Source: Cohnella algarum (GTDB lineage: Bacteria; Bacillota; Bacilli; Paenibacillales; Paenibacillaceae). From it: DNA of 64,000 nt. Shown here piece by piece: positions 33,947 to 43,333 of the stretch. The position numbers and the translations under genes were made by a program. Each line of letters begins with the position of its first letter. Positions within the stretch are counted from its first letter, which is position 1. The stretch lies in assembly GCF_016937515.1 (NCBI RefSeq), contig NZ_JAFHKM010000002.1, positions 4,955,001 to 5,019,000 on the forward strand, in the 5' to 3' direction. A model generated the notes under the pieces. The model made no database searches. It was given only the letters and a program-made list of their open reading frames with translations, and was not told the DNA's origin.

Positions 33947-36741
33947 TGGGCATCCCCGCTCTCTACCAATTGATTTTTGACGTCGTTCAGCCATTCCAGC
34001 GCCTGCAGCGGCGTGAGGCGCATGACGTCCACCTTGCGAAGCTTTTCCAAAATTTTGTCCCCGTGCGTTTGCGCCTTGCGCGGTTTGTCCGCCGGGGGAG
34101 CCGGCTCGGCGAACATCGACAGCTGCACCGGGCCGGCCGATGCTGCGTCCTCGGCTGCCAAGGCCGGCGGCGACGAAAACGCCGGCGACGCGGACTCGCG
34201 GATGCCGGATGGGCGGATGCCGCTCTCCCGTTCCGCCGCATCCGTCTCGCCCTGTCCGCTCTCGGCCGCCTCTCGTTCGGCGTTCCCCGCGGCGGCGGCC
34301 TCCAGCGAAGCCGCGGCTTGCCTTCTTGCCGGCGCGCCCGGCAAATTGGCGGTACCCCCCGCTTCGAGCAGATGATACGCCCTCGAGACAATCGAATCCG
34401 GGAGTCCCGCCAGCTCCGCGCAATAGATGCCGTAGCTGGAATCGGCCGCGCCGGGAACGAGCTTGCGCAAAAAGGTCACGCCGTCCTCGCTTTCCTTGAC
34501 GGCCATGCAGCCGTTGCGCAGCCGGGGCAGCGTTCGCTCCAGGTGCGCCAGCTCGTGAAAGTGCGTCGAGACGAGCGCCTTGCAGCCGATGACGTCGTGC
34601 ACGTACTCGATGACCGCCTGCGCGATCGCCATCCCCTCGTCCGTCGACGTTCCGCGGCCCAGCTCGTCGATAATGACGAGGCTGCGGTCGGTCGCCTGCT
34701 CGGTCATCACCTGGATATCCTTCATTTCAACCATGAACGTGCTCTGCCCGCCGACGAGGTCGTCCGCCGCCCCGATCCGGGTGAAAATCCGGTCGATCAG
34801 CGGCAGCTCCGCTTCCTTGGCCGGCACGAAGCAGCCGATTTGGGCCATGATCGAAATCATCGCCACCTGCCGCATGTACGTGCTCTTGCCCGCCATGTTG
34901 GGGCCCGTAATGAGCAAGATCGATCCGTCCTCAGCCGAAAGCGCCGAATCGTTGGCGATAAACGCCGTCCCTTCGGCGACCGCTTCGACGACCGGGTGCC
35001 GTCCTTCCCGAAGGCGAAGGCCGTAGCCGTCGTTCCACTTCGGGCGCACATACCGGCGTTCCGCGCTCACCTCGGCCAGCGATTGCAGCGCGTCCAGCGC
35101 GGCCAACTGCTCGGCCAGCTTCTGGAGGCGGGGAATTTCGGCGGCGATCCGGTCGCGCAGCGAGACGAAAATTTCGTATTCGAGATCGATCATCCGGTCT
35201 TCGGCTTCCAGGATGAGCGCTTCCTTTTCCTTCAGTTCGGGCGTGACGAACCGTTCGGCGTTCGCGAGCGTCTGCTTGCGCTCGTACCGGCCTTCCGGCA
35301 AAGCGCCGAGATTCGCCTTCGTCACCTCGAGATAATAGCCGAACACTTTGTTGAAGCCGATTTTCAGCGATTTGATGCCGGTCGCTTCGCGCTCCCGGCG
35401 CTCGAGCTCCGCGATCCACTTCTTGCCGTTCACGCTCGCCTCCCGCAGCTCGTCGAGCTTGGCGTCGAAGCCCGCGCGAATCAAGCCTCCTTCGCGCAGC
35501 GCGACGGGCGGCTCGTCGGCGATGGCGGCGGCGATCGCATCGGCGAGCTCCGCGCAAGGATCCATCGCGTCGGCCAGCCGGGCGAGCGGCCCGCCCGAAA
35601 GCTGGCCGCACAGCCCGCGAATCGGCGGAACCTTCCGCAGCGACGCCTTCAGCGCGTTCAGGTCGCGGGCGTTCGCCGTCCCGTAAGCGATCCGGCCGAC
35701 GAGCCGCTCCAGATCGTAGACGTCGGCCAGCTCCCCGCGCAATTCCGCGCGCAGCATCCAGTTGCCGTGCAGCGCTTCGACCGCGTCCAGCCGCTCGTCC
35801 AGCATCCGCCGGTCCAGCAGCGGCTGGTCGATCCAGCGCCGGAGCAAGCGCGCCCCCATCGACGTCTTCGTCTGGTCGAGCAGCCACAGAAGCGAGCCTT
35901 TGCGCGAGCGGTCGCGCACCGTCTCGGTCAATTCCAGATTGCGGCGCGTAAACGCGTCCAGCGCCATGAACTGCTGCTGCTCGTACGGCCTGATCTTGCG
36001 CAAGTGGCCGAGCGACCGCTTCTGCGTTTCGCCCAGGTAGGCGATCAGCCGCGCGACCGCAAGCCGCCGCACCCGTTCGTGGCGATCCCATTGCTCCTCC
36101 GGGAACTGCCTGCGCAGCCGCTCGTCCTCTTTCCCGTCGAGGGCGCGTTCCGTGAACAGCAAATTCCGTCCCGAAGCCGCGGCTTCCCCGCGCATCGACC
36201 CGATCGCGGCCGCGTCCCCGACCGCCTCGAGCGGACGGTACACGTTCAGCTCGTTGCGGATGTTCTCCTTGCCGGCGGGAAAAGAAGTGACGTACATCTC
36301 GCCGGTCGTCAAATCGCAGGCCGCGAGCCCGAAGCGGCCGTCTTCCTCGGCCGCCCCGACCAGAAAATTGTTCGCGCCTTCGCCGAGCGATTTCGTCTCC
36401 ATGACGGTGCCGGGCGTGACGATCCGGACGATTTCCCGCTTGACCATGCCTTTCGTAACGGCCGGATCTTCCATTTGTTCGCAAACGGCCACCTTGTAAC
36501 CTTTTTCCACCAGTTTGACTATGTACGATTCGGCGGAATGATGGGGCACGCCGCACATCGGAATCCGCTCTTCCTGGCCGCCTCCGCGCCCCGTCAGCGT
36601 AAGGCCGAGCTCGCGCGAAGCCGTCAGGGCGTCCTCGAAAAACATTTCGTAAAAATCGCCGAGGCGGAAGAACAGGAGCGCGTCCCGCGCCTCCTCCTTG
36701 ACGGCCAAATATTGCTGCATCATCGGGGTATAACCTGCCAT
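33943..36741 (-). CDS. mutS: DNA mismatch recognition protein MutS
   Basis: 932 residues from the ATG at 36741 (GGAGG 6 bases upstream). The mismatch-binding domain starts with TPMMQQYLAVKEEARDALLFFRLGDFYEMFFEDA, containing the FYE wedge; the clamp and lever regions follow, and the ATPase has ITGPNMAGKSTYMRQ (Walker A), LVIIDELGRGTST (Walker B) and STHFHEL. A Pro/Ala-rich stretch of ~80 residues precedes the C-terminal tail LRKVDVMRLTPLQALEWLNDVK. It is the first gene of a mutS-S41-mutL-methyltransferase-miaA-hfq series. Confidence 0.97.
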   Translation of the reverse strand: MAGYTPMMQQYLAVKEEARDALLFFRLGDFYEMFFEDALTASRELGLTLTGRGGGQEERIPMCGVPHHSAESYIVKLVEKGYKVAVCEQMEDPAVTKGMVKREIVRIVTPGTVMETKSLGEGANNFLVGAAEEDGRFGLAACDLTTGEMYVTSFPAGKENIRNELNVYRPLEAVGDAAAIGSMRGEAAASGRNLLFTERALDGKEDERLRRQFPEEQWDRHERVRRLAVARLIAYLGETQKRSLGHLRKIRPYEQQQFMALDAFTRRNLELTETVRDRSRKGSLLWLLDQTKTSMGARLLRRWIDQPLLDRRMLDERLDAVEALHGNWMLRAELRGELADVYDLERLVGRIAYGTANARDLNALKASLRKVPPIRGLCGQLSGGPLARLADAMDPCAELADAIAAAIADEPPVALREGGLIRAGFDAKLDELREASVNGKKWIAELERREREATGIKSLKIGFNKVFGYYLEVTKANLGALPEGRYERKQTLANAERFVTPELKEKEALILEAEDRMIDLEYEIFVSLRDRIAAEIPRLQKLAEQLAALDALQSLAEVSAERRYVRPKWNDGYGLRLREGRHPVVEAVAEGTAFIANDSALSAEDGSILLITGPNMAGKSTYMRQVAMISIMAQIGCFVPAKEAELPLIDRIFTRIGAADDLVGGQSTFMVEMKDIQVMTEQATDRSLVIIDELGRGTSTDEGMAIAQAVIEYVHDVIGCKALVSTHFHELAHLERTLPRLRNGCMAVKESEDGVTFLRKLVPGAADSSYGIYCAELAGLPDSIVSRAYHLLEAGGTANLPGAPARRQAAASLEAAAAGNAEREAAESGQGETDAAERESGIRPSGIRESASPAFSSPPALAAEDAASAGPVQLSMFAEPAPPADKPRKAQTHGDKILEKLRKVDVMRLTPLQALEWLNDVKNQLVESGDAQ

Positions 36742-36887
36742 CGAGAACCTCCAGCACGCGCCTGATTGTTTCAAAAATATGAATCTATTATAGCAAAAAA
36801 GACGGACATCCGCTTCAGGCCGCCGGACGCAACCGCGAAAGCAATTTTTGATAAATTTTATTTATAACATGGAAAGAAAATTATAAA

Positions 36888-36916
36888 TTCCTCGAATCGA
36901 TCGTTTCGAATATACT
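36888..36916 (+). promoter_or_regulatory. Candidate promoter of the citrate synthase gene
   Basis: TTCCTC (36888-36893), 17 bases, TATACT (36911-36916), about 35 bases before the start. The -35 is weak. Confidence 0.45.
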
Positions 36917-36949
36917 GTTATCAATTCAAATGAAAGAGGTGGGCAAAAC

Positions 36950-38065
36950 ATGGCCAGCGTTACCGGATTGGAAGGAATCGTCGCGGCGGAAACGGACATT
37001 TCCCTGGTCGACGGAGAGCGCGGACGGCTTGTCTATCGCGGGTACGAGGCGAAGGAGCTGGCGGTTTCCAAAAGCTTCGAGCAGGTCGCCTTTCTGCTGT
37101 GGAACGGAAGGCTGCCCGATGCGGCGGAAGAAGCGGATCTAAAAAAACGCCTGGCCGCTGGCCGGACGCTTCCCGGCGCCGTCAAGCGTTTGCTCGACCT
37201 GCTGCCCGATTCGGCCGGGCCGATGGGCGCGCTGCAAACCGCCATCGCCGCGATCGGCGCCATGGAAGGCGGCGCATGGCCGCCGTCGCCGGCCGAGGCC
37301 GAGCGGCTGACGGCCGTCGTGCCGACGATCATTGCGTACCGGGCGCGCAAAGCGGCGGGGCTCGCCGAAGTCGAACCCGACCCCGGGCTCGGCCATGCCG
37401 CCAACTACTTGCGCATGCTGACCGGACAAGCGCCCGCGGAAGCGCATGCCGCCGCGCTGGACGCTTATCTCGTCCTCGGCATGGAGCACGGGCTCAACGC
37501 CTCGACGTTCGCCGGACGCGTCATCCTGTCGACGCAAGCGGGCATGGGCGCAGCCGTCAGCGGCGCGATCGGCGCCATGGGCGGACCGCTGCACGGCGGA
37601 GCGCCGTACGAAGTGGTCGCCATGCTGGAGGCGATCGGGACGAAGGAACGCGCCGAGCCGTGGATGCGCGGCGTGCTCGAAAGCGGAGGCCGCCTGATGG
37701 GCTTCGGCCATCGGATCTACAAGACGACCGATCCCCGCGCGGAAGCGCTGCGCGAAGCGACGCTTCGGCTGACCGGCCGGGAAGCGTCGTTCGAACTGGC
37801 GCTTTTCGTCGAGAAGACCGCCGTCCGCCTGCTCGCGGAATACAAGCCCGGACGCCGCCTGCATACGAACGTGGAGTTTTTCGCCGCCGCGATTTTGCGC
37901 GCCCTGAAGCTTCCGCCCGAGCTGTTCACCCCGACGTTTACGGCGGCAAGAATGGCGGGCTGGACGGCCCACCTGCTGGAGCAGGCCCGCGTCAACCGCA
38001 TCTTCCGTCCCCGATCGGTCTATACCGGCAACATGCCGGAACCTATCGAACCCGATCCGGTTTGA
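36950..38065 (+). CDS. Citrate synthase (or 2-methylcitrate synthase-like)
   Basis: 371 residues, the short Gram-positive/archaeal type. Motifs include LVYRGYEAKELA, the catalytic His in LGMEHGLNAST, GAIGAMGGPLHGGAP, RLMGFGHRIYKTTDPRA with the second catalytic His, and the Asp in TNVEFFAAAI-type context. It condenses acetyl-CoA with oxaloacetate; paralogues (CitA, MmgD) prefer propionyl-CoA, and there is no propionate operon nearby to decide. AAGAGGTGGG precedes the ATG. Its 3' end overlaps the convergent amidoligase-like gene by 23 bases. Confidence 0.93.
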   Translation: MASVTGLEGIVAAETDISLVDGERGRLVYRGYEAKELAVSKSFEQVAFLLWNGRLPDAAEEADLKKRLAAGRTLPGAVKRLLDLLPDSAGPMGALQTAIAAIGAMEGGAWPPSPAEAERLTAVVPTIIAYRARKAAGLAEVEPDPGLGHAANYLRMLTGQAPAEAHAAALDAYLVLGMEHGLNASTFAGRVILSTQAGMGAAVSGAIGAMGGPLHGGAPYEVVAMLEAIGTKERAEPWMRGVLESGGRLMGFGHRIYKTTDPRAEALREATLRLTGREASFELALFVEKTAVRLLAEYKPGRRLHTNVEFFAAAILRALKLPPELFTPTFTAARMAGWTAHLLEQARVNRIFRPRSVYTGNMPEPIEPDPV

Positions 38066-39515
38066 GCGGATGCTTGCCGCCTGCAAGAGCGATTTTCCAT
38101 TTGTCCCGGAGGTCGGCGCTTTCGTCCCACCGTTTGTCCGCGGCGATGGCGCGAAACAGCGGATCGATATCGTCCTTGTAGCGGGCGTAGCCGCTCGTCG
38201 CCATGACGGCGCGGCGGACCCGTTCGAAGCCGGCGAGCAGCATCGGCCGGTCGCCGAAGTAGAAGGCGTCGCGCATCGCGTCATCGTCGAGCGGGCGATG
38301 CGGCGCAAGGTCGCGGGAGTGCTCGGCCGCCACCTTGGCGAGCGCCAGCGTGCCTCGCGCGAGCAGCGGCGACACGAGCCAGCTCGGCGGCACGCGGTAC
38401 TCGAAGCCGCCGTGCGGCTTCGGGCGGAAATCGCCGAGCGCGCCGTACCGCGGCCGCCGCCGCCCGGCTTCCGGCGGCTCGAGCAGCCGCAGCGGCAAGG
38501 CGACGGCGTTGTCGAGCGCGCGAAGCCGCTCGCCCGTCAGCGCGACGCCGCTGAAATGCAGGTGCCCGCCGAGCGGAACGCCGCGGGCGGGCGCGGCTCC
38601 GGCGCGGAACGACACGTCCGCGCCGGCCGTTCGTTTTGCCGCGTCGGCGAGCAGCTTGCGCAGCCGCGCGGCGAGTACGCGCGGCTCCGCGGACGGCGCG
38701 GGCCTGAGCTCGGCGAGCGGCCAGCGCAGCGCGCCGCCGATGACGACGCTGTCGCAGCCGACGGCGCCGCCCGGCGCGAAAAAACGGGCCGCGGGTACCA
38801 GCTTCCCCCGCGGCGACAACAGCACGAATTCGGGGTCGGCCCCGAGCACGGCGCATGCCCCCACTCCCGTCTCCCGGCGCCACGCCTCCGCGAAGCTTGC
38901 CGCCGCATGGGCGAGCCGCGCCGCCGCCTCTTTCGCGCGGGGACGCAGCGCGGGGCCGATTTCGACGACCGCGCCTTGTCGGCCTCTGCCGTCCACCTCC
39001 CATTTGACCGTGCCCATATCGAGGCCCAGCGCGTAGAGCGCCCGCGCGGACGCCCGTTCCAACCTTCGCCCGAGCTCCCGTCCCGCTTTCGTTTCCTCCG
39101 GCCGGGGATCGATTTCGACCGCTTGCAGCCCGAACACCGTCACGGCAAACGCGCGCGCCGCCCGTGCAAGGCCGGCGTCCGCTCCCCGAAGCTCCCCGCC
39201 GCGGGCCGAAGCGCGGGCGGCTCCGGGCCGCGGCTTCCGATCGGAAAACGCCGTCCGGAAGCCTTCCCGCTCCAGCCTGCGGGCCGTTTCCGCCGCCCCC
39301 AGTGCCGCGGCCTTTTCGGCGTTCGCGTTCCAGAGCCAGGCTCCTTCCGCTTGTCCGGCCGGAAAGGCAGCCCGCCCCCCGTTCGGAATGACGGCGTCGC
39401 GAGGCCCGACTTTCTCCCCCGGCTTCCACGGGCGCAAGCCCGCGCCGGACAGCCCGCCGTCCGTCCCCCGGGCTCCGCACAGCCATACCGTCCCTTCCGC
39501 TTGGCCGCCGCTCAC
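38043..39515 (-). CDS. Putative phage-type amidoligase (COOH-NH2 ligase type 2)
   Basis: 490 residues from a GTG at 39515 that is preceded by GGGGGAG. The C-terminal ~290 residues carry GADPEFVLLSPRGKLVPA (about 225-242), GCDSVVIGGALRWPLAELRPAPS, GGHLHFSG and FEYRVPPSWLVSP, features of the glutamate-cysteine-ligase-like amidoligases described in phage phiEco32 and in Paenibacillaceae chromosomes. The N-terminal part (GLDMGTVKWEVDGRG, VVEIGPALRPRA) is a separate module. Such enzymes join a carboxylate to an amine using ATP; the substrate here is unknown. It is strikingly Ala/Arg-rich. Confidence 0.75.
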   Translation of the reverse strand: MSGGQAEGTVWLCGARGTDGGLSGAGLRPWKPGEKVGPRDAVIPNGGRAAFPAGQAEGAWLWNANAEKAAALGAAETARRLEREGFRTAFSDRKPRPGAARASARGGELRGADAGLARAARAFAVTVFGLQAVEIDPRPEETKAGRELGRRLERASARALYALGLDMGTVKWEVDGRGRQGAVVEIGPALRPRAKEAAARLAHAAASFAEAWRRETGVGACAVLGADPEFVLLSPRGKLVPAARFFAPGGAVGCDSVVIGGALRWPLAELRPAPSAEPRVLAARLRKLLADAAKRTAGADVSFRAGAAPARGVPLGGHLHFSGVALTGERLRALDNAVALPLRLLEPPEAGRRRPRYGALGDFRPKPHGGFEYRVPPSWLVSPLLARGTLALAKVAAEHSRDLAPHRPLDDDAMRDAFYFGDRPMLLAGFERVRRAVMATSGYARYKDDIDPLFRAIAADKRWDESADLRDKWKIALAGGKHPLKPDRVR

Positions 39516-39764
39516 CGGTCTCCCCCTTCGCCAAAAGCGCGGGAAGGGCCGTCCCGTCGGCGAATCGACGCCGAAACCGGATGACCCTTCCCCGATTGCA
39601 CCCCGACGCGTTGCGTTTCCTGCCGTCCGAAACTTCTCTTCCGCACGCCGAACGCTGACCGCGCCGCCCGAAATAGGCTGCCGATTTTTTTTCGACCGGG
39701 CATCCGCCCTCGACAATCCGCTCGCGTAGGCATAGAATTAAGTACCGCCCCTGACCCGGGCCGC

Positions 39765-40328
39765 TTACAAATCGTCTTCTTCCAGCAAATCCGAATCCAG
39801 ATCGTCGAATTCGCCTTCCGCAAGTCCGAAGTCGGCATCCTTGTCTTCGTCCTCGAAGCCGGTCGGATCGACGACGACGACCACTTTCGTCTCGGCCACC
39901 ATTTCCACGGCGAATTCGCGCTCCACGCGAATGAGCACCGAGGCGCCGTTCGAGCTGATCGTCGCTTCCACGCAATTCGGCTCCTGCGTCGCCTCGGCGG
40001 ACACTTCCTCCGTGGACGAACGGTGCCTCGGATCCACATACGAGAGCGGAACGTGCTCTACATAGGAGATCGTTTCTTTGGCTACGTCGGTTTGCGAGTT
40101 TTTGCTGTAGGAATACCAGATGTTCACATCGTAAGAACCGACGATTTCAATGCCGTCCCCCGATTTGACCGCTTCGTACTGATGGTTGATGATCCAGGCC
40201 CCCAGAATGCTGGAAGGGTGGTGCGGCGGCGTCACGGTGTGGGTAACTGCCTGAAATTTCCGGCCTTTGCCGCAAACTGCTTTCGTGATGATTTCCCGTC
40301 GTTGCAGCCGTTTATCCGCAATAGCCAT
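39765..40328 (-). CDS. cotE: Outer spore coat morphogenetic protein CotE
   Basis: 187 residues from the ATG at 40328, preceded by GGAGG. The family pattern REIITKAVCGKGRKFQ, THTVTPPHHPSSILGAWIINH, VNIWYSYSKNSQTDVAKE and ETKVVVVVDP is clear, with a highly acidic tail (EGEFDDLDSDLLEEDDL). CotE is made in the mother cell and assembles the outer coat around the spore. A sigma-E-like promoter lies about 100 bases upstream. Confidence 0.94.
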   Translation of the reverse strand: MAIADKRLQRREIITKAVCGKGRKFQAVTHTVTPPHHPSSILGAWIINHQYEAVKSGDGIEIVGSYDVNIWYSYSKNSQTDVAKETISYVEHVPLSYVDPRHRSSTEEVSAEATQEPNCVEATISSNGASVLIRVEREFAVEMVAETKVVVVVDPTGFEDEDKDADFGLAEGEFDDLDSDLLEEDDL

Positions 40329-40426
40329 TCGATAGACCTCCTCCATACGTTTCAAGTCAATTAAGTCTATGCAGGACATTCGTCTAGAGTGACAAAAAAG
40401 TATCCGTGCATACGGGCCTCACTTTC

Positions 40427-40455
40427 ATTGTATGACCCGGCTTCCAAGACATGAC
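40427..40455 (-). promoter_or_regulatory. Sigma-E-type promoter of cotE
   Basis: On the minus strand CATACAAT (40427-40434) equals the sigma-E -10 consensus and GTCATGT (40449-40455) sits 14 bases upstream as a -35. B. subtilis cotE also has a sigma-E promoter. Confidence 0.6.
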
Positions 40456-40499
40456 CAAGATTCGTAGATAAGGCGGGTTTTCGAACGGTCTTTTTTGAA

Positions 40500-40541
40500 G
40501 AAAAAAGGAACGCTTCGCCGCGCGGCGGCCGGAAGCGCTCC
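40500..40541 (-). terminator. Terminator after the M32 carboxypeptidase gene
   Basis: Minus strand GGAGCGCTTC (40532-40541) pairs with GAAGCGTTCC (40507-40516), with inner GC pairs, followed by TTTTTTC. Confidence 0.75.
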
Positions 40542-40556
40542 GATTCGGACATCGGT

Positions 40557-42080
40557 TCACAAACGGTAAATGTCCCGGTATTTCGTTTCCAAATAGTCGC
40601 ACAAGTACTTCGATTGCAGCTTTTCCCCGCTGATGCGCTCGATGATTTCGGACGGCCGAAGCAGCCTGCCGAACCGGTATACCCGTTCCGCGAGCCAGCT
40701 TTTGAGCGGCAGAAGCTCGCCGGCGGCGATGTTCGCCGCAAGGTCCGGAAGCTCGCGCCGCGCGACGTTCATCATCTGGGCGGCATACATGTTTCCGAGC
40801 GAATAGGAAGGGAAATAGCCGAACGAACCGCCGGACCAATGCACGTCCTGAAGGACGCCCTCTGCATCGGTCGCGGGGCGGATTCCGAGCGCCTCCGCGT
40901 ATTTCGCGTTCCACGCCTCCGGCAAATCGGCGACGCGCAAGTTTTCGTTGAACAGCATTTTTTCCAGTTCGTACCGAATGAGGATATGCAGGTTGTAGGT
41001 CAGTTCGTCCGCTTCGATCCGGATCAGCGACGGCTCGACGACGTTGATGCCGCGGTAGAACGCCTCGGCGTCCGTTCCTTCGAGCTGTCCCGGAAAATGC
41101 CTGCGCAGCTCGGGAAGATAATGCCGCCAAAATTCGCGGCTGCGGCCGACCATATTTTCCCACAAGCGGGATTGCGACTCGTGGATGCCCATCGACGTGC
41201 CCCCGGCCAGCGGCGTGCCCGCCAGCTGCGGCGAAATATTTTGCTCGTAGAGCGCATGGCCTCCCTCGTGGATCGTTCCGAACAAGGCGCTGGTCAAGTC
41301 CTGCGGCAAATAGCGCGTCGTGATGCGGACGTCCCCTGGGCTCAAGCCGGTCGCGAACGGATGGACGCTTTCGTCGAGCCGACCGGCGCCGAAATCGTAG
41401 CCCATTTCCTTCAGGACGAACAGGCTAAACCGCTTTTGCGCCTCCACCGGAAACGTTCCCCGCAGAAACGACGTATCCGGGCGAACTCCGTCGCTCGCGA
41501 TCGCCTCCGCCAGCGGCACGAGCCGCGCCTTCAATTCGCCGAACAACCGGTCCAGCTCCGCCGTCGTCATGCCGGGCTCGTACATGTCCAGCAGCGTATC
41601 GTAGGGCGTGCCTTTTGCGCCCCACAGCTCGATAAACTGGCGGTTGAACGCGATGATCTTCTCCAAATACGGAGAAAAGCCCGGAAAATCGTTCTTTTCC
41701 TTCGCTTCCTCCCAAGCCGATTCGGCTTGGGACGTCAAGACGACATATTCCCGGTACAGCTCGGGCGGCAGCTTGCGGTTGCGCTCGAATTCCTTTTTCG
41801 TTTCCTCGACCAGCCGCCTGTCCGTTTCCTCCAACGCTTCGTATGTACCTGGCTCGGACAACCGCTCCAACAGCTCGCCCATCTCGTCCGACGTCGCGAT
41901 CCGAAACATGTCGGAGGACAGCGTCCCGACGGCTTCGGATCTCAGCCCGATTCCTTTGCGGGGAGCCCCCGTCCGCATATCCCAATAGACGACTCCCAAT
42001 ATCTCCTCATACTGCTTCAGCTTGCGGGTCAATTCGTAAAAACGTTTGAGTTCTTCCGAACGAATGTTTGGCGTATCCAT
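40557..42080 (-). CDS. Thermostable carboxypeptidase 1 (M32 metallopeptidase)
   Basis: 507 residues from the ATG at 42080 (AAAGGA 9 bases upstream). The zinc motif is HEGGH (His271, His275) in GTIHEGGHALYEQ, with the third ligand Glu in GIHESQSRLWEN; HPFATGLSPGDVRITTRY and the C-terminal GIRPATDAEGVLQDVHWSGGSFGYFPSYSLGN are family hallmarks. It removes C-terminal residues from peptides in the cytoplasm. It is divergent from the Fe-S-type gene. Confidence 0.95.
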   Translation of the reverse strand: MDTPNIRSEELKRFYELTRKLKQYEEILGVVYWDMRTGAPRKGIGLRSEAVGTLSSDMFRIATSDEMGELLERLSEPGTYEALEETDRRLVEETKKEFERNRKLPPELYREYVVLTSQAESAWEEAKEKNDFPGFSPYLEKIIAFNRQFIELWGAKGTPYDTLLDMYEPGMTTAELDRLFGELKARLVPLAEAIASDGVRPDTSFLRGTFPVEAQKRFSLFVLKEMGYDFGAGRLDESVHPFATGLSPGDVRITTRYLPQDLTSALFGTIHEGGHALYEQNISPQLAGTPLAGGTSMGIHESQSRLWENMVGRSREFWRHYLPELRRHFPGQLEGTDAEAFYRGINVVEPSLIRIEADELTYNLHILIRYELEKMLFNENLRVADLPEAWNAKYAEALGIRPATDAEGVLQDVHWSGGSFGYFPSYSLGNMYAAQMMNVARRELPDLAANIAAGELLPLKSWLAERVYRFGRLLRPSEIIERISGEKLQSKYLCDYLETKYRDIYRL

Positions 42081-42207
42081 CCCGGTCCATCCTTTCCGTA
42101 CTGGAGTCATCCCCCCTTGATCATACCCGTCGGGAAAACTATAATCAACATAGCGATCGGCTGCGGGAACGGTTGGGAAAAACGCCACGGCGGGAGGAGA
42201 AACAACG

Positions 42208-42552
42208 ATGATCAGGATCGATTGGAGCGCCGAAGCCGCGGAAGCGTTGCGGGCCGAATTCGGGCCGGAGGGGCCCGTTTGGAAGCTGGTGTACGACTCG
42301 GAAGGCTGCGGCTGCGCGGTCAGCGGCGTGCCCGCTTTGTGGGCGGTGGAAGCTCCGCTTGCGGACGACGTGCAGGCCGAAGGAGGCCCCGTCCGGGTCT
42401 GGTACGAGAAACGCCACGAAGTGTTTTTCGACGAACGGATGCGAGTGGATTACGATGCCGCGGGACGCCGCTTCCGGCTGCTGAGCGACGGCCAAATTTA
42501 CACGAACCGTCTTGCCGTCGTCGACCGGAGAGAAGTTCGAAACACGTTTTAA
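42208..42552 (+). CDS. Iron-sulfur cluster biosynthesis (HesB/YqkB-like) family protein
   Basis: 114 residues of the HesB-like fold: a start of IDWSAEAAEALRAEFGPEG, WKLVYDSEGCGCAVSGVP and FFDERMRVDYDAAGRRFRLLSDGQIYTNRLAV. The CGC lies near the N-terminal third, unlike A-type carriers where it ends the protein, so this is the YqkB-type subfamily and cluster binding is uncertain. GGGAGGAG precedes the ATG. The carbonic anhydrase gene follows after 45 bases. Confidence 0.8.
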   Translation: MIRIDWSAEAAEALRAEFGPEGPVWKLVYDSEGCGCAVSGVPALWAVEAPLADDVQAEGGPVRVWYEKRHEVFFDERMRVDYDAAGRRFRLLSDGQIYTNRLAVVDRREVRNTF

Positions 42553-42597
42553 TGGAAGCAGGAAGGAAATACGTTTTAAAAGGAAAGGTGAACGAGC

Positions 42598-43185
42598 ATG
42601 CGGAGATTGGAAGAGGTTTTGGCCTACAATGAAGCGTTTGTCGAACAAAAAAATTACGAAAAGCTGACGCCCGGCCGCCAGGGCGACAAGCGGATCGTCG
42701 TCGTCACCTGCATGGACGCCCGGCTGACGGAGCTGCTGCCCAACGCGCTGAACCTGCACTCCGGCGACGCCAAAATCATCAAAAACGCGGGCGCGATCAT
42801 TACGGCGCCGTTCGGCAACATCATGCGGAGCGTGCTCGTGGCGCTTTACGAGCTGAACGCCAACGAAGTGTTCATCATCGGCCACCACGATTGCGGCATG
42901 ACCGGCCTCGATCCGAACCGGGTCGTCGGCCATATGCAGGAACGCGGCATTTCGAAGGAAGTCATCCAGACGCTGCGCCATTCCGGAGTCGACTTCAACC
43001 GCTGGCTCCAAGGCTTCGAAAACGTGCGGGAAGGCGTGGAAAACAGCGTGGGCATCGTGCGCAACCACCCGCTGCTGCCGCCGGGCACCCCCGTTCACGG
43101 GCTGATCATCCATCCGGCAACGGGCAAGCTCGAGCTCGTCACGAACGGGTACGAATATTTGGAGCGGCAATCGGAGGGAGCCTAA
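42598..43185 (+). CDS. Beta-class carbonic anhydrase
   Basis: 195 residues. Zinc ligands are Cys38 (VTCMDARL, with the Asp40-Arg42 dyad), His96/His97 and Cys99 (IIGHHDCGMTG). Length and the insert LDPNRVVGHMQERGISKEV fit the YtiB-like subgroup of Firmicutes. It interconverts CO2 and bicarbonate in the cytoplasm. AAAGGTG precedes the ATG. It probably forms one unit with the preceding gene. Confidence 0.94.
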   Translation: MRRLEEVLAYNEAFVEQKNYEKLTPGRQGDKRIVVVTCMDARLTELLPNALNLHSGDAKIIKNAGAIITAPFGNIMRSVLVALYELNANEVFIIGHHDCGMTGLDPNRVVGHMQERGISKEVIQTLRHSGVDFNRWLQGFENVREGVENSVGIVRNHPLLPPGTPVHGLIIHPATGKLELVTNGYEYLERQSEGA

Positions 43186-43333
43186 TCCCCCTTGCTTGAA
43201 GCGGACCTGCCGGACCGTCGTCGCCCAACCCGCGTTTGCGGGCTCGCAGCGGCGTCGTTCGGTCCCTCCTCTCAGGCGGGGTTCTTTTTTTGGGGGGCGA
43301 TGGTTCATGGTCCCATTCACGCGTATTTTTCTC

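Noticed and set aside
33784..36765. Very long open frame on the plus strand opposite mutS
   Set aside because: It is an antisense artefact of high GC3 codon use in mutS, with no ribosome site and no recognisable domain. The same holds for long antisense frames opposite mutL (30697-32613) and the amidoligase (38070-39584).
38281..39975. A second long minus-strand frame through the amidoligase-like gene
   Set aside because: It is Arg/Gly-rich with no recognisable motifs; the frame from 39515 has the ribosome site and the amidoligase motifs.
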